32,154 bases of DNA from Mesorhizobium sp. L2C084A000 (lineage in GTDB: Bacteria; Pseudomonadota; Alphaproteobacteria; Rhizobiales; Rhizobiaceae): positions 1 to 32,154 of the forward strand of contig NZ_AYWX01000023.1 in the NCBI RefSeq assembly GCF_000502875.1, given 5' to 3'. This document shows positions 7,627-16,162 of this stretch, piece by piece; position 1 is the stretch's first letter, and each line of letters starts with the position of its first letter. The notes beneath the pieces are model-generated. The model was not told the DNA's origin. It saw nothing but the letters and a program-made list of their open reading frames with translations, and did no database searches. Position numbers and translations under genes: made by a program.

Positions 7627-8106
7627 TCACGCCCGCGCCACCTCGGGATGAGCCTCAATGGCTGCGGTGGCATCGCCGGCCAGTTTGGTACCGGCCGCCG
7701 CGAGCTTCCAGAACGTCTCGAAACCGAACCGGTGGACGTCGCGCAGGGTCTTTGACAGAAGGACCAACCGCCCGGCTGTGAAGAGCACGCGCCCGAAGCC
7801 CTCATGGCTCATCTCCATCATCGGCGATGCCATCAGGCCCGTGCGCTCCTCAATCGCAAGCCCGACGGCGGTGTAGAACTTATCGAGCCTCCACAGCACG
7901 TCCGGATCGGGATCGCCGATGATTGGAATTGCACGGCGCTGTTGCCTGGTGATGATGAAGTCGCCCAGCAGCTCGGCGTCCGATTTGCCTTCCCATGACC
8001 CGTGGGAATCATTGGCACGGATCAGCCGCACGAGGCATTTGACGAACGGGGTGGCAAGGGCCGCCTCGTCCTCGGTGGCGGCAGGGCTAACCTCGGCATC
8101 AGACAT
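7627..8106 (-). CDS. NifX-associated nitrogen fixation protein (DUF269)
   Basis: This 159-residue protein belongs to the DUF269 family found just downstream of nifX in most proteobacterial nif clusters. Typical blocks are present: PFVKCLVRLIRA, SWEGKSDAELLGDFIIT, PIIGDPDPDVLWRLDKFYTA and HRFGFETFWKLAAAGTKL. The length matches the family. It is thought to act in FeMo-cofactor assembly or handling, but the molecular role is not settled. ATG 8106 is preferred because GAGGAG lies eight bases upstream; the GTG at 8115 falls against that ribosome site. The gene starts 17 bases after the nifX stop. A decayed second copy lies at 940-1408, and DUF683 and fdxB, its usual followers, are attached to that dead copy. 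Confidence 0.93.
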   Translation of the reverse strand: MSDAEVSPAATEDEAALATPFVKCLVRLIRANDSHGSWEGKSDAELLGDFIITRQQRRAIPIIGDPDPDVLWRLDKFYTAVGLAIEERTGLMASPMMEMSHEGFGRVLFTAGRLVLLSKTLRDVHRFGFETFWKLAAAGTKLAGDATAAIEAHPEVARA

Positions 8107-8123
8107 TTCGCTCACTCCTCATT

Positions 8124-8621
8124 TCAGCTTTCGTCCTCGAAGGAGGGTTTCTGTTCAGCGACACCTGCCTGCGCCAGCACCTTGCGCAGCCAAGGGGGAG
8201 GACACGTCCTGAGCATCATCTGCGTGCGCAACAGCACCTCTTGGATGGTCTGGGGCTGCGGCACTTTGATCGGATGGATCTTTGCGGAAACAAGTTTGGC
8301 TGCCGAAGGTCCGCCGATCGCCAGACAAAACAGGAGATGACAGCCCTTCAGCGCCTCCACCTTCGGGGTGATGCGGTCATCGCCCTCGGTTCGGTGCTTC
8401 CCGCTCTCGTCGGAAACGTCGTCAAAGGCCACGGCTTCGACGAGCTTCCACTCCTCGCGCATCACGTCGTAGACAGCAAAGCGCCTGGCCGAGCCGAAAT
8501 GGGCGTTGATGTTCTTCATGTCCTGCGTGGCGATTGCCACGCGCAATGCGCCGGCTTGGCGTTCCGGCGTCGGTGCGTGAACCTCGTCAGTGACGAGCGA
8601 GAGGCGACGGACGGAGCTCAT
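8124..8621 (-). CDS. nifX: NifX, FeMo-cofactor precursor carrier
   Basis: This 165-residue protein has the NifX/NifB C-terminal-like fold: LRVAIATQDMKNINAHFG opens the domain, FAVYDV follows, and ITPKVEALKGCHLLFCLAIGGP and AKLVSAKIHPIKV are characteristic. NifX binds NifB-co and the VK-cluster in transit between NifB and NifEN. The start at 8621 (MSSVRRLSLV) is the family start and overlaps the end of nifN by 35 bases, so translation is coupled; the upstream ribosome site is weak. The open frame reaches further back, into nifN, but that part is not NifX-like. The C-terminal codons are duplicated near 1426-1455 in the nif scar. Confidence 0.94.
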   Translation of the reverse strand: MSSVRRLSLVTDEVHAPTPERQAGALRVAIATQDMKNINAHFGSARRFAVYDVMREEWKLVEAVAFDDVSDESGKHRTEGDDRITPKVEALKGCHLLFCLAIGGPSAAKLVSAKIHPIKVPQPQTIQEVLLRTQMMLRTCPPPWLRKVLAQAGVAEQKPSFEDES

Positions 8622-9969
8622 CTGGCATTTCTCGCTTACGGAGTGGATCAAGCGCCTCAGGCGTCGACGCGTGCCGGTTGGCTTCAAAAATGTTGGCAAC
8701 CTCGAAGATCAGGTCGCGGGTCCCCTGGTAGAGGATTGTGAGCTTGTGCTGGCTGCCGAGCCGGTCGAAGATCGGGAAGCCGACCCGCATGAGCGGAATG
8801 CCGAGGCGCTGCGTCGCCTGGCGGCCGTGGGAATGAGTAACGAAAAGATCAGCGCCGGCGCCAAGAGCTTCCAAATCGCCGAGATCCCCGATCTGAACCG
8901 ACTGCGCCGGTACTTCCTCCAGAATTTTCGACATAGCGGCCGTTGTGACCGCCGCCGCGATTTCGGAGCCCATGTCGATGAAGAAGCTCGCGAGTTGGTA
9001 GAGTTGGTCTGGTTCAGCAGCGATCGCAATTTTCTTGCCTCCAAAGTGGAAATGTGCGTCGAGCAACGCGTCCTGCAACTGCGCCCGGCGACGGCGCACG
9101 CCAGCCGGCGCCGCCGCGCCCGAAACCGCGGACAGCAGCGAGACGAACCGGTCGGCGTCCTTCAATCCAGTCAGCGACCGGAACAGCACGTAAGGCACGC
9201 CGGTCAACCTCTGCAGCAGCTCGGCCGGGCGGCGCATATGCTCCCCGATCGCGACGCATTGCACAGCCATGCCAAGCTCGCGGATATCCTCGACGCTGGT
9301 GCCGCCATAGGTGGTCGTGACCCACCGGTCGGGCACCGTACCGTCGAGCGAGCCGGAGACGTCCGGCAGAATCACCGGCTTCAGTCCAAAGCTTTCAACC
9401 ATCTCACGCAAATGCTCGATATCAGCCACAGTGAGGTTCCAGCCAGGCAGGATCACGATCTTCTTCGACTGCCGCGCCTGCTCGCCGGGCCGCGTAATCC
9501 TTTCGATCATCGCGGTGACAGCCTTGGCCCAGCCCTCTTCGATCGCGCCATCGAAATCCGGTGTGTTGGCTAGCACCACCTCCGTACCCGCGAGTTCCTC
9601 CCTGCGCTTCAGCCTGATATTGGCGATATCGCCTGCGCAGTCTTCGCCCCGGGTTTCCACCAGCGCCGTCGTGCAGACCCCGATCAGTGTTGGCTTTGTG
9701 CGGGCCTTCAGGTTGAGGATCGCCTCTTCCAGATGGTCTGCCCCGCCCAGGATCGTCGCCACCTCGTCCATCGCCGTTGTCTGCAGGGGGATGGCTTCCT
9801 TGAAATGCCGCACGAAGAGCACGAGCGCGAAACTGGTGCAGCCCTGGCTGCCGTGGAACAACGGCATCGCGCCGTCGACGCCAAGAAAGGCCAAGGCGGC
9901 ACCCAAGGGCTGCGATGACTTCAGCGGATTGACCGCCGCCGCTTTGGTCTGGGGAAGGATGCGGACCAT
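8587..9969 (-). CDS. nifN: NifN, beta subunit of the FeMo-cofactor scaffold NifEN
   Basis: The 460-residue product pairs with NifE in an alpha2-beta2 scaffold homologous to the MoFe protein, on which the FeMo-cofactor precursor matures. The N-terminus shows VNPLKSSQPLGAALAFLG and MPLFHGSQGCTSFALVLFVRHF, the region corresponding to the NifK P-cluster fold. GVCTTALVETRGED, DFDGAIEEGW and ILPGWNLTVAD are also typical. The length is usual for rhizobial NifN. ATG 9969 is preceded by GAGGAG and lies nine bases from the nifE stop. The 3' end overlaps nifX. Confidence 0.96.
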   Translation of the reverse strand: MVRILPQTKAAAVNPLKSSQPLGAALAFLGVDGAMPLFHGSQGCTSFALVLFVRHFKEAIPLQTTAMDEVATILGGADHLEEAILNLKARTKPTLIGVCTTALVETRGEDCAGDIANIRLKRREELAGTEVVLANTPDFDGAIEEGWAKAVTAMIERITRPGEQARQSKKIVILPGWNLTVADIEHLREMVESFGLKPVILPDVSGSLDGTVPDRWVTTTYGGTSVEDIRELGMAVQCVAIGEHMRRPAELLQRLTGVPYVLFRSLTGLKDADRFVSLLSAVSGAAAPAGVRRRRAQLQDALLDAHFHFGGKKIAIAAEPDQLYQLASFFIDMGSEIAAAVTTAAMSKILEEVPAQSVQIGDLGDLEALGAGADLFVTHSHGRQATQRLGIPLMRVGFPIFDRLGSQHKLTILYQGTRDLIFEVANIFEANRHASTPEALDPLRKREMPDELRPSPLARH

Positions 9970-9978
9970 CGGCTCTCC

Positions 9979-11469
9979 TCAACACTCGCCGAAATCACCG
10001 GCCGTCGTGCCGGCGAATTCCTGGACAACATGCAAGGTCGCGGTCTCGTTTTTCACGCGCGGCAGTTCCTCCCTCACCGCAGGCTGGCAATCCCATGGTG
10101 CCGGCTCCCGCACCTGGCACCAGATGGGGTTATGAATGGCCAGGTCGATCTGGCGTACGAGTTCCACCATGCCGTCATAACCGGCGTAAGGGTGTTGGCG
10201 CTCCTGGTTGATATCGAGCCAAGGTGTCTTGGCCTTCAGCGCGACGAATTGCGTGCGTCCGCCTGAGAGCAGAATATCGGCCTTGTGTTCGGAGAGCATG
10301 GCGTAAAGCTCGCGCGCTGCCATCTGCTCGAACATGTAGTTGTCGTCCTTGAGGATCTGCTTGATGCGCTCCTTGTCTTCGACGGTCGACTTCTTGATAG
10401 AGGTGCCGACGATCTCGATCCCGATCTCCATCAGCGCATGGACGACCGACCAGGACTTCACGCCGCCGGTGTTGAGCAGCACGCGCTTGCCTTCGAGCCT
10501 CGGCCGGTAGGCCGCGAGCTTCTTCCAAGCGATCGCCTCCTCCTCTGCAATCAATGCCTCGGTGCGGCCGAGGATCTCCGGATCGGCACCCTTCTTCACG
10601 AGCAGCTGAGAGATCTGTCGGAGCGCTTCCGAGGTGTCGGTGATGCCGTAGAAGGAGCCCTCGAAAAACGGGATCCCCCAGCGCTGCTCCATCTTGCGGG
10701 CGAGATTGATGAGCGCGGTCGAGCACACGATCATAGCCGCCCGGGCGCGGTGGGCGCAGGCAATGTCGAAGTAACGCGCGTCACCCGGAATGCAGGCGCG
10801 CACCCGGATGCCGAGCCGATCCAGCAGCGGCTTCACCAGCCAGAATTCGCCCGAGAGGTTGAATTCGCCAAGAATGTTGATGTCGTAAGGGCCGGCATCG
10901 TCGGGCTCGACCGTGCCGATGACATGCTCGAGCAACGCCTCGCCGGCAAGCTTATTGCCGAGATTTTTGGAGCCGACGAAGCCCGGCGCATTGACCGGTA
11001 CAACGGCCAAGCCGAACTTTTCCGCCGCGCGCTTGCAGACGGCCTCGATGTCGTCGCCGATCAGCGCCGTCACGCAGGTCGGATAGACGAAGATCGCCGG
11101 CGGCCCATACGCTTCCTTGATTTCGCGGATCGCTTTGAAAAGCTTGCGCTCGCCCTGCCCCATCACCACGTCGAGTTCGGTGAGGTCGGTCGTGAAGCTT
11201 GTGCGCCACAGGGTTGGCCCGGACGAAGCCGCACCGCGGTTGTCCCAGGAATTGCCCTCGCAGGCGAGCGGCGCATGGATCAAATGCGCAACGTCGGTGA
11301 TCGGCTGCAGCACGATCTTGGCGCCATCGAAGGCACAGCCGCCGGCCGCCGCCCCGGGGGTCAGTGGCTTCGAACAGCCCTCCTTGCGCGCCTTGGCATC
11401 TTTGCCGCGGTTCTTTTCGCAGCCAGGCTCGTTGAAGGCATCCTGGATTTTGGCTCTGAGCAAGGACAT
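9979..11469 (-). CDS. nifE: NifE, alpha subunit of the FeMo-cofactor scaffold NifEN
   Basis: The 496-residue protein starts MSLLRAKIQDAFNEPGC and has the Cys-rich N-terminal extension usual in rhizobial NifE (GCEKNR, EGCSKP, GGCAFDGAK). LACEGNSWDNRGAASSGP and IFVYPTCVTALIGDDIEAVC correspond to the cluster-binding regions shared with NifD, and LLNTGGVKSWSVVHALMEIG to its Rossmann-like third domain. ATG 11469 was chosen over the longer frame (to 11523) because GGAG lies nine bases upstream and the family begins here. It follows nifK by 56 bases with no promoter seen, so it belongs to the nifH operon. Confidence 0.96.
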   Translation of the reverse strand: MSLLRAKIQDAFNEPGCEKNRGKDAKARKEGCSKPLTPGAAAGGCAFDGAKIVLQPITDVAHLIHAPLACEGNSWDNRGAASSGPTLWRTSFTTDLTELDVVMGQGERKLFKAIREIKEAYGPPAIFVYPTCVTALIGDDIEAVCKRAAEKFGLAVVPVNAPGFVGSKNLGNKLAGEALLEHVIGTVEPDDAGPYDINILGEFNLSGEFWLVKPLLDRLGIRVRACIPGDARYFDIACAHRARAAMIVCSTALINLARKMEQRWGIPFFEGSFYGITDTSEALRQISQLLVKKGADPEILGRTEALIAEEEAIAWKKLAAYRPRLEGKRVLLNTGGVKSWSVVHALMEIGIEIVGTSIKKSTVEDKERIKQILKDDNYMFEQMAARELYAMLSEHKADILLSGGRTQFVALKAKTPWLDINQERQHPYAGYDGMVELVRQIDLAIHNPIWCQVREPAPWDCQPAVREELPRVKNETATLHVVQEFAGTTAGDFGEC

Positions 11470-11525
11470 TGCGTCGGTCTCCAAAGTCCCTCGGGAAGAC
11501 GATCGGCCAAAGCCGACCGTCAAGC

Positions 11526-13067
11526 TTAGCGGGTGAGGTCATACGAATAGTCCGTCACGCCCGTCTCGCTTGTCTCGCGATCGAGCTTGTCGAAGATCTT
11601 GTCCAGGATCGTCGTCAGTACGCGCAGCCCGCCTTGGTAGCCCATCAGCGCAAACCGATGGTGATGGTGGCGATCGAAGATCGGAAACGTCAGCCGGATC
11701 AGCGGCGTGCCCGTGTCGCGCTCCAGATACTTGCCATAGGAGTTGCCGATCAGCAGGTCCACCGGCTCGGTGAAGAGCAGCGAGCGCAACGCCCAGAGGT
11801 CCTTGCCCGCCCAGACTTGAGCACCCTTGCCGAAGGGCGATGATGCAAGCAGCTCCTTCAACTCCGCTTCCCACGCCGAGGTGCCGTTGGTGGCGAGGCA
11901 ATGGGTCGGCTCGCCGCCCGTCTCCATGATGAAGCGGGCCATGCCGTAGACAAAGTCTGGATCGCCGTAGATGGCGTATTTCTTACCGTGCAGCCAGGAT
12001 TGGCTGTCCGCCATGGCGTCAACAAGTCGACCGCGCTCCAGGCGAAGTGCTTCGGGGATTTGCTTGCCGGAAATCGCGGAGACCTCCATCAGGAAGTCGT
12101 CGGTTGCCTGGACACCGAGAGGGTAATGGAACGAGGCAGTCGCCTGCCCTACCCCCTCGCAATACTCCAGTGTTTTTCGGGTGTTGTAACGCTGCAGCGA
12201 CAGCGTCGCCTCGGCGTTGAGTGCCTTCCTCACCTCTTCGATCTTCGTGCCGCCGTCATACATGCGGTATTCGCCGTCCGACGGCGTGTCGAACTGGTCA
12301 GAGGCGTCTTGGATGAAGGTATAGGACACGCCTATCAGATCGAGCAGGCGCTTGAGTTCCCGATTGTTGCCAACACAGAAGCCGTCGAAGCCCGGAATGA
12401 TGTTGATGGTTCCCTCGGCTTCCGTTCGCTCCTCGCCCTTCCAGAAATGCTCCAAAATGCCCTTGACCGCAACGTCATAGCCGTCGACATGGCTGCCGAC
12501 AAAGGCCGGCGTATGGGCGAATGGGACGTCGAAGTCGCGCGGGACCGAGCCTTCGTCCTTGGCGTTCTCGATGAAGCTGTGCAGGTCGTCGCCAATGACC
12601 TCCGCCATACAAGTGGTCGAGACGGCGATCATCTTCGGGTCGTAAAGTTGGTACGTGTTGGCGAGCCCGTCGACCATGTTCTTCAGGCCGCCGAACACTG
12701 CCGCGTCCTCGGTCATCGAGGAGGAAACTGCCGAAGCAGGCTCCTTGAAATGGCGCGACAGGTGCGAGCGGTAATAGGCGACGCAGCCCTGGCTGCCGTG
12801 GACGAAGGACATGGTTCGCTCGAAGCCTGCGGCCGCGAACACCGCGCCGAGCGGCTGGCAGGCCTTGGCGGGGTTCACGACAAGCGCTTCGCGAGCAAGG
12901 TTCTTTTCGCGGTATTCCCACGTCTTGGTGAATTCGCCTTGGTCGGTAACGATCTGGTCCGGGTGAGGACATTCGAAATTCAGCCTCTTCTCGGCGAGCA
13001 TCTGCCTGTATTCCGGCTCGCGGAACAGGGGCGCGTGGTCGAGAACTTTTTCAGCCGACTGCGGCAT
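11526..13067 (-). CDS. nifK: nitrogenase MoFe protein beta chain
   Basis: This 513-residue protein is NifK. The three P-cluster cysteines are all present: C70 in NPAKACQPLGA, C95 in HGSQGCVAYYRSHLSRHF and C153 in TTCMAEVIGDD. The N-terminal extension (MPQSAEKVLDHAPLFREPEY) and the C-terminal SYDLTR are as in rhizobial NifK. It forms the alpha2-beta2 MoFe protein with NifD; FeMo-cofactor lies in NifD and the P-cluster at the interface. ATG 13067 has GAGG upstream. A strong hairpin occupies the 125-base gap after nifD. Confidence 0.98.
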   Translation of the reverse strand: MPQSAEKVLDHAPLFREPEYRQMLAEKRLNFECPHPDQIVTDQGEFTKTWEYREKNLAREALVVNPAKACQPLGAVFAAAGFERTMSFVHGSQGCVAYYRSHLSRHFKEPASAVSSSMTEDAAVFGGLKNMVDGLANTYQLYDPKMIAVSTTCMAEVIGDDLHSFIENAKDEGSVPRDFDVPFAHTPAFVGSHVDGYDVAVKGILEHFWKGEERTEAEGTINIIPGFDGFCVGNNRELKRLLDLIGVSYTFIQDASDQFDTPSDGEYRMYDGGTKIEEVRKALNAEATLSLQRYNTRKTLEYCEGVGQATASFHYPLGVQATDDFLMEVSAISGKQIPEALRLERGRLVDAMADSQSWLHGKKYAIYGDPDFVYGMARFIMETGGEPTHCLATNGTSAWEAELKELLASSPFGKGAQVWAGKDLWALRSLLFTEPVDLLIGNSYGKYLERDTGTPLIRLTFPIFDRHHHHRFALMGYQGGLRVLTTILDKIFDKLDRETSETGVTDYSYDLTR

Positions 13068-13164
13068 GGGTGGTTACCTCTTTCCATCTGGCCCGCCATA
13101 GGGCAGCACAGGGACGTCGAAACGTTTCAGGTCTCCCGCGGACAAGCGGCCACAGGCGTTCACT

Positions 13165-13185
13165 GCCTCCCGGCTTCCGGGAGGC
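13165..13185 (-). repeat. nifD-nifK intergenic hairpin
   Basis: A perfect nine-base inverted repeat, GCCTCCCGG and CCGGGAGGC with a three-base loop (CTT), lies just downstream of the nifD stop. No T-run follows on the minus strand, so it is more likely an mRNA-stabilising or processing element than a full terminator. Such a structure would tune the ratio of nifHD to nifK message. Confidence 0.7.
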
Positions 13186-13192
13186 CAGGGTT

Positions 13193-14695
13193 TCATTCGG
13201 CTGCGATCGCCGCCGACGGCTCGGCTTTTTTCTTCCAGGGAGCGTCGTAGAGGTTCCAGACCGGGTTGTTGATGGCCAGGTCCATGTCTCGGGCGAAGAT
13301 GGCGAAGCCGTCGTAGCCGTGATACGGGCCGGAATAATCCCAGGAATGCATTTGACGGAACGGTATGCCCATCTTCTGGACCGGGTACTTTTCTTTGATG
13401 CCGGAGCCCACGAGATCAGGACGGATCCCTTCGATGAACTTCTCCAGCTCGTAACCAGTCACGTCGTCATAGATCAGGGTGCCCTTCTTCACGTAGTGGC
13501 CGGTGCGCTGATAGTCGTCGTTATGGCCAAATTCGTAGCCAGTGCCGACGATCACCATGCCCAGGTCCTCATATGCGGTGACGACGTGACGGGGGCGCAG
13601 CCCGCCGACATAGAGCATCACCGTCCTGCCTTCGAGGCGCGGCCGGTACTTGGCGATTACGGCATCGACCAACGGCCGGTATTTGGCGATGACCACCTCG
13701 GCCTTGGCCTCGATTTCCGGCCCGAAGTGCTTGGCTATCTTGCGCAGAGAGGCTTCAGTCTGGGAGGGGCCGAAGAAATTGTACTCCATCCAGGCGATGC
13801 CATACTTTTCCTCCATGTGCCGGCAGATGTAGTTCATCGACCTGTAGCAATGGATGAGATTTAGCTTCGCCTTTGGCGCCCGCTCTATTTCGGCCAGCGT
13901 AGCGTCGCCCGACCAGTTGCCGACCACGCGCAGGCCCATCTCCTCAAGCAGGATGCGCGAAGCCCAGGCGTCGCCGCCGATATTGTAGTCGCCGACCACA
14001 TTGACATCGTACGGGCTGGCCTCGAACTCCACTTCCTTCTTCTCGAACACCCAGTCGCGGATCGCGTCATTGGCGATGTGGTGACCGAGGGATTGCGAGA
14101 CGCCGCGGAAGCCCTCGCAGCGCACCGGCACGATTGTCTTTTCGTGCTCCTTGGCCTTGTTGCGGGACACAGCTTCGGTGTCGTCGCCAATCAGGCCGAT
14201 CGGGCATTCGGATTGCACAGTCATGCCCTTGTTCAGCGGAAACAGTTCCTCGATCTCGTCGATGATCCGTTCGAGCTTCTTGTCGCCGCCGAAAACAATG
14301 TCCTTCTCCTGGAAATCGGAGGTGAACTGCATGGTGACGAACGTGTCGATGCCGGTCGTGCCGACGTAGTAGTTGCGGCGTTGAGACCAGGAATATTGCC
14401 CGCAGCCGACCGGCCCGTGCGAGATATGGACCATATCCTTGACTGGACCCCACACCACGCCTTTCGAGCCGGCATAGGCGCAGCCGCGAATCGTCATCAC
14501 GCCGGGGATGGACTTGATGTTCGATTTGACCTCGCATTCGGAAAGGACCTCGCTTTCCTCGCCAGCCTCGTCGCCGCTCTTTGCGACGCTGAGGTGCTTT
14601 TTGCGGCGCTTCGCCGACTTGTCAGGATATTGCGACAGCACTTCCTCGATAAGCCTCGCATGGAGGCCACCGTCATTCTCGTATTCCAGGCTCAT
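13193..14695 (-). CDS. nifD: nitrogenase MoFe protein alpha chain
   Basis: The 500-residue product is NifD. P-cluster ligands are visible as C72 (IRGCAYAGSKGV), C98 (GPVGCGQYSW) and C164 (SECPIGLIGDD). The FeMo-cofactor ligands are C283 (NLIHCYRSMNYI) and H450 (RQMHSWDYSGPYHGYDGF). All catalytic residues are intact and the length is normal, so the enzyme should be functional. It lies 98 bases downstream of nifH; that gap holds two alternative inverted repeats. Confidence 0.98.
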   Translation of the reverse strand: MSLEYENDGGLHARLIEEVLSQYPDKSAKRRKKHLSVAKSGDEAGEESEVLSECEVKSNIKSIPGVMTIRGCAYAGSKGVVWGPVKDMVHISHGPVGCGQYSWSQRRNYYVGTTGIDTFVTMQFTSDFQEKDIVFGGDKKLERIIDEIEELFPLNKGMTVQSECPIGLIGDDTEAVSRNKAKEHEKTIVPVRCEGFRGVSQSLGHHIANDAIRDWVFEKKEVEFEASPYDVNVVGDYNIGGDAWASRILLEEMGLRVVGNWSGDATLAEIERAPKAKLNLIHCYRSMNYICRHMEEKYGIAWMEYNFFGPSQTEASLRKIAKHFGPEIEAKAEVVIAKYRPLVDAVIAKYRPRLEGRTVMLYVGGLRPRHVVTAYEDLGMVIVGTGYEFGHNDDYQRTGHYVKKGTLIYDDVTGYELEKFIEGIRPDLVGSGIKEKYPVQKMGIPFRQMHSWDYSGPYHGYDGFAIFARDMDLAINNPVWNLYDAPWKKKAEPSAAIAAE

Positions 14696-14721
14696 GGGAC
14701 CCCTTTCAAGGTTCAGGGTGA

Positions 14722-14777
14722 CGCCTCACCGACGAGGCGCCGTTCTTTGAAAGACGCAGCAGGTCAGGCGGCGCCTC
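14722..14777 (-). repeat. alternative inverted repeats in the nifH-nifD gap
   Basis: Two overlapping pairings are possible. CGCCTC (14722-14727) can pair with GAGGCG (14734-14739) in a short hairpin. GAGGCGCC (14734-14741) can instead pair with GGCGCCTC (14770-14777) across a 28-base loop. The two use the same central arm, so they exclude each other. They lie between the nifH stop and the nifD start and may affect transcript stability or the amount of nifH relative to nifDK. Confidence 0.55.
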
Positions 14778-14793
14778 ATGTCGGCAGCGGTCG

Positions 14794-15687
14794 CTACTGT
14801 GCGGCCGCCTTAGCCGCTTCCTTGACCTGAAGCTCGGCAAGCATCTGCTCGTCCGTCTTCATGATGCCGAAGTCGAGCAGCATGTCCTCGAGCTCCTCCA
14901 TGGTGATCGGGGTCGGGATGGTGCCCTGGCCCGAATTCCCATGGATCTTCTCGGCCAGCGCCCTGTATTCCCCGGCCTGCTTCGAGTCCGGCGCATACTG
15001 GATCACAGACATCTTCCTGAGCTCGGCGTGCTGGACGATGTTGTCGCGCGGCACGAAGTGGATAAGCTTGGAATTGAGCCTGGAAGCCAGCGCTTCGGCG
15101 AGGTCGAGCTCGCGGTCGGTTTGGCGCTCGTTGCAGATCAGGCCACCGAGCCGCACGCCGCCCGAATGGGCGTATTTCAGGATGCCCTTGGCGATGTTAT
15201 TGGCGGCATAGAGCGCCATCATCTCGCCGGACATGACGATATAGATTTCCTGGGCCTTGTTCTCGCGGATCGGCATCGCGAAACCGCCACACACCACATC
15301 CCCGAGCACGTCGTAGGAGACATAGTCGACGTCGTCGTAGGCGCCGTTCTCCTCGAGGAAGTTGATCGAGGTGATCACGCCGCGGCCGGCGCAGCCGACA
15401 CCCGGCTCGGGTCCGCCCGACTCCACGCATTTGATGCCTTTGTAGCCGACCTTGAGTACGTCCGCGAGTTCCAGGTCTTCCACCGAACCTTCCTCTGCCG
15501 CGAGATGCAGGACGGTATCCTGCGCCTTCGCGTTCAGGATCAGGCGGGTGGAGTCGGCTTTGGGGTCGCAGCCGACGATGAGGATTCTCTGCCCGAGGTC
15601 GACCAGGGCGGCGAGCGTATTTTGGGAGGTGGTGGACTTGCCGATGCCGCCCTTGCCGTAAAAGGCGATCTGACGCAAACCTGACAT
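14794..15687 (-). CDS. nifH: nitrogenase iron protein (dinitrogenase reductase)
   Basis: The 297-residue NifH has an intact P-loop (GKGGIGKST, residues 11-19). The Fe-S ligand cysteines are C99 (GVGCAGRG) and C133 (VVCGGF), and the nearby R102 is the usual ADP-ribosylation site. The homodimer transfers electrons to NifDK with ATP hydrolysis and is also needed for cofactor assembly. ATG 15687 is set by GGAAGGA upstream and by the family N-terminus MSGLRQIAFYGKGG; the frame runs open 35 codons further but those are leader sequence. It is first in the nif operon, and it is the only complete nifH here, with fragments at 1409-1737 and 28373-28568. Confidence 0.98.
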   Translation of the reverse strand: MSGLRQIAFYGKGGIGKSTTSQNTLAALVDLGQRILIVGCDPKADSTRLILNAKAQDTVLHLAAEEGSVEDLELADVLKVGYKGIKCVESGGPEPGVGCAGRGVITSINFLEENGAYDDVDYVSYDVLGDVVCGGFAMPIRENKAQEIYIVMSGEMMALYAANNIAKGILKYAHSGGVRLGGLICNERQTDRELDLAEALASRLNSKLIHFVPRDNIVQHAELRKMSVIQYAPDSKQAGEYRALAEKIHGNSGQGTIPTPITMEELEDMLLDFGIMKTDEQMLAELQVKEAAKAAAQ

Positions 15688-15776
15688 GTAGCTTTCCTTC
15701 CTTCGTTCCCATTCATCGCGGCTGCCGCGACATGAATGCCGGTCGGGCAGCTGTAGCCGCCTCGCACCTAAGGTTC

Positions 15777-15792
15777 TCAAGACTCGTGCCAA
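15777..15792 (-). promoter_or_regulatory. sigma54 promoter of the nifH operon (-12 element reads GA)
   Basis: On the minus strand this reads TTGGCACGAGTCTTGA. The -24 element TTGGCACG is ideal; ten bases after GG the dinucleotide is GA rather than the near-invariant GC. The predicted start leaves a leader of about 80 bases before nifH. The same GA occurs in the copy at 28650-28665. A NifA site lies about 90 bases upstream. Confidence 0.8.
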
Positions 15793-15879
15793 TTTGGCTG
15801 ATCGAACCGAAGAATAATTTCACGGTTACTTTTCAGGGGTTTAGCTTGAGTTCCAAGAAAGGATCGTCGGAACAGCCCG

Positions 15880-15895
15880 TGTAGCGGACGCGACA
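15880..15895. promoter_or_regulatory. NifA upstream activator sequence for nifH
   Basis: TGTAGCGGACGCGACA matches TGT-N10-ACA exactly and is about 90 bases upstream of the -24 element, a normal distance for DNA-looping activation by NifA. It shares GGACGCGACA with the site at 3141-3156. The rest of the 15793-16162 gap holds no gene. Confidence 0.85.
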
Positions 15896-16044
15896 TTGGC
15901 GACACAAAGCGTCGGATCGCGATCCTCAGTCACCGCATTCGGTTGAACAGCATCGTTGTATTGAGGTGGACGAACAGCATCTCGACCCTCTGCGGGATGC
16001 TGCGAACTCTTCTGTGCCCGCGAGCTGACGTGCTTGCTCAACGC

Positions 16045-16060
16045 GTGTCCAAGTGGACAC
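16045..16060. promoter_or_regulatory. perfect palindrome upstream of nifH, function unknown
   Basis: GTGTCC-AAGT-GGACAC is a perfect six-base inverted repeat, between the nifH activator site and the end of hipA. It contains TGT-N8-ACA, two bases short of a NifA site. It could be an operator for another regulator or a small transcript hairpin after hipA; nothing more can be said from the sequence. Confidence 0.35.
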
Positions 16061-16162
16061 TCCGCCGACTTTGCGCGCGATCCTAGCATACCACCGATCC
16101 AACGGCCACTAATCCGGGGCACGGGCGAATAGTTCCGCTATATCAGACCCGAGGGACTCGTT

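Noticed and set aside
10285..13250. Long plus-strand frames opposite nifE and nifK
   Set aside because: They are antisense to strongly conserved nitrogenase genes, lack ribosome sites and have shadow-like composition.
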